A stretch of 64,000 bases of DNA, taken from the NCBI GenBank assembly GCA_963575745.1, contig CAUYUJ010010369.1:388903-452902 (forward strand). Direction: 5' to 3'. Origin of the DNA: Prorocentrum cordatum (taxonomy: Eukaryota; Sar; Dinophyceae; Prorocentrales; Prorocentraceae). Below are positions 62,520 through 64,000 of this stretch, piece after piece. The notes under the pieces are model-generated. The model saw only the letters and a list, made by a program, of their open reading frames with translations. It had not been told where the DNA came from and made no database searches. Position 1 is the stretch's first letter. Every line of letters starts with the position of its first letter. The position numbers were made by a program, and so were the translations under genes.

Positions 62520-63020
62520 TGAACTTTCGAGGAAGTCCTAAGCGAAAGCGAAATTCCTCAAGGAAATGTCGGGCGGGAGCCCACGACGGGCGGGCGATCC
62601 CCTGATGGGCAGGTCGGGCGGGTGGGACATTCAAACGGGATACCGGAGTATGGCGAGAGCGCGATTACTAAGTAAATTGTAACGGCGTCCTTGGCGCAGC
62701 GTGTTTCCTGAGCGTCGAAAGCGCGATTTCGGAATACATCGCATGGAAATCACAAGCGAGAGCGCAATTCTTGAATAACATGCGAGGGGTTCTCTGGCGG
62801 CAGCGGGGGTCTTGATTAAATTGCGAGGAAATCTTGACTCAATTGCGAGGAAGTCACAAGCGGGAGCGCCGTTACTAAGTAAATTGTGAGGAAGTCTCAA
62901 CTGGGAGCGGGGGTCTTGACTAAATTGCGAGGAAGTCACAAGCGGGAGCACCGATCCTGAGTAAATTGTAAGGAAGTCTCCGGAGCGGGGGTCCTGAGCA
63001 AATTTGGAACAATCTCAGGC
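62520..63020. repeat. AAATTGTGAGGAAGTCTCAAGCGGGAGC repeat, block 2
   Basis: About ten units of 33-55 bp built on TAAATTGTGAGGAAGTC, ACAAGCGGGAGCGC and GATTCTTGAG, in one orientation. Confidence 0.85.
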
Positions 63021-63179
63021 GGGAGCCGTTGTTGTTGTTGTTTTTGCTGTAATCCGGGAGGCCAAGGGGCCCAGTTTGAGCACGAAGACTTTCTCTGTAA
63101 ACAACAGGATGCGAGCGTCGAGGGGCAGACTTTGGAGAAAAACAGCATGCACCGGTGAGGGGGCATCAACAATAATATC
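63021..63179. other. Spacer related to 61691-61859
   Basis: Contains GTTGTTGTTGTTTTTGCTGT, CCAGTTTGAGCACGAAGACT and GACTTTGGAGAAAAACAGCA; part of the larger repeat with D6. Confidence 0.5.
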
Positions 63180-63325
63180 ATTCCGAAATGAGAATTCAAC
63201 CAGAACAGCAACAACAATCATTTTAAGACTGTTCGCCCTTATCTGCTCGACTGTCCAATAACGCGTATTTCCCAAACCCTCGATACCCACCCTCTTCGTC
63301 TTCGATCTAACCCCTTTTGGGGGGT
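63180..63325 (+). repeat. Dispersed repeat D6, copy 3
   Basis: ACAATCATTTTAAGACTGTT, GCGTATTTCCCAAACCCTCG, CACCCTCTTCGTCTTCGATC and CCCCTTTTGGGGGGTATACC. Confidence 0.78.
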
Positions 63326-63466
63326 ATACCTTTCTTTCCTGCAGGCGGGGCCCCGGCAAGCGGCGGGGCGGCCGCGGACCGTCGGCCTGGCCAGCGGCAG
63401 CGCTGATCGGCGGGGCGGCCGCGGACCGTTGACCCGACCCCAAGAGGGACGGACAGGGGACCGACC
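63326..63466. other. GC-rich spacer with direct repeat
   Basis: CGGCGGGGCGGCCGCGGACC occurs twice (63361 and 63410). Nothing coding. Confidence 0.45.
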
Positions 63467-63530
63467 ACGACGACGACGACGACGACGTCGACGACGACGA
63501 CGACGACGACGACGTCGACGACGACGACGA
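63467..63530. repeat. (GAC)n microsatellite
   Basis: GAC trinucleotides with two GTCGAC interruptions. Confidence 0.95.
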
Positions 63531-63559
63531 AAGCGAGAGCAAGAGAAAGACAGCAGGGC

Positions 63560-64000
63560 CACGAAGGACACGAAGTAGGCCACGAAGGGCGACAGCGGGG
63601 ACACGAAGGGAATGCGTATGGGGCCACGAAGAGCGCGAACGAGCGGGGGCCACGAAGGGCAGATAATGCGGGGCCACAGAAGGCAACGATGGGGCCACTG
63701 AGGGTAGCAACTGGGCCACGTAGGACAATGAGGGGGCCACAGACGGCGACAGCGGGGCCACAAAGGGCATACACATGGGGCCACAACGGGCGCGAACGAG
63801 CGGGGGCCACGAAGAGCATACGTATGTTGGGCCGCGGAGGGCGAGGACGGGGCCACGAAGGGCAGCAACGGGGCCACGAAGGGCAGCGAGGGGGCCACGA
63901 AGGGCGACCGCGGGGCCACGAAGGGCATGCATATGGGGCCACCACGGGCGCGAACGAGCGGGGGCCACGAAGGGCATACATCTAGGAAGGGCAACGAGGG
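63560..64000. repeat. GGGGCCACGAAGGGC satellite
   Basis: 15-45-bp units with core GGGGCCACGAAGGGC. A longer period of about 180 bp is marked by CATATGGGGCCAC and GCGCGAACGAGCGGGGGCCA (63613, 63772 and 63930). It runs off the window edge. Confidence 0.93.

Noticed and set aside
1-64000. tRNA, rRNA and snRNA genes
   Set aside because: No cloverleaf with A/B boxes, rRNA core segment or snRNA motif was recognised by eye; a covariance-model scan would be decisive.

Overview
The window looks like nuclear DNA of a GC-rich, very repeat-laden protist, most likely a dinoflagellate. This is inferred from four things: sparse exons separated by repeat-filled introns; a non-LTR retroelement with a RanBP2-like zinc finger, AP endonuclease, reverse transcriptase, RNase H and a C-terminal Cys cluster; a gene fragment with a compact 'GLKARPLLNG...' segment of a kind common in dinoflagellate proteins; and an extreme load of simple and satellite repeats. 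No spliced-leader, rRNA or tRNA gene was recognised, and the genus is not resolved.

Only three loci have convincing protein homology, all on the minus strand. (1) A ZIP-family (SLC39-like) metal transporter runs from 3870 to 1112 in at least three exons (TM1-2, TM4-6, TM7-8). Its introns hold CCAAGA-type repeats and an inverted-repeat element, and no exon for TM3 was found. (2) A 6.4-kb non-LTR retrotransposon runs from about 18690 to 12178. All expected domains are present, but at least three indel frameshifts break it. (3) A partial gene of unknown function runs from about 60530 to 59579 and ends at a good GTGAGT-type donor. Two further ORFs (36390-36690 and 37765-38058, plus strand) are weak candidates.

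The rest is non-coding and highly structured. There are about 25 GGA/TCC microsatellite arrays on both strands, and a dispersed 'CCAAGAcGGCCcAAGAGGCCtC' family in both orientations that fills about 6 kb. Satellite blocks include an 18-bp unit (24240-27680) hosting a 90-bp unit (25255-26230), a 15-bp TAGACCCCCCTCT array (28690-30220), an 80-bp array (36690-37700), a 6 x 73-bp array (45991-46400) and a 122-bp array (49860-52175). At least seven families of short terminal-inverted-repeat or foldback elements are visible, three of them with two or three copies in the window.

The clearest structural events are these. A 2592-bp block carrying the 122-bp satellite is inserted cleanly into the third copy of a 428-bp tandem repeat, with intron-like GT/AG edges. 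A 0.6-0.75-kb dispersed repeat is present twice, each time inside a low-complexity array. A 164-bp foldback element is flanked by a perfect 5-bp direct repeat. There is also a perfect 44-bp palindrome. The window therefore describes a genome shaped by tandem amplification and by small inverted-repeat elements that insert into repeats and introns.
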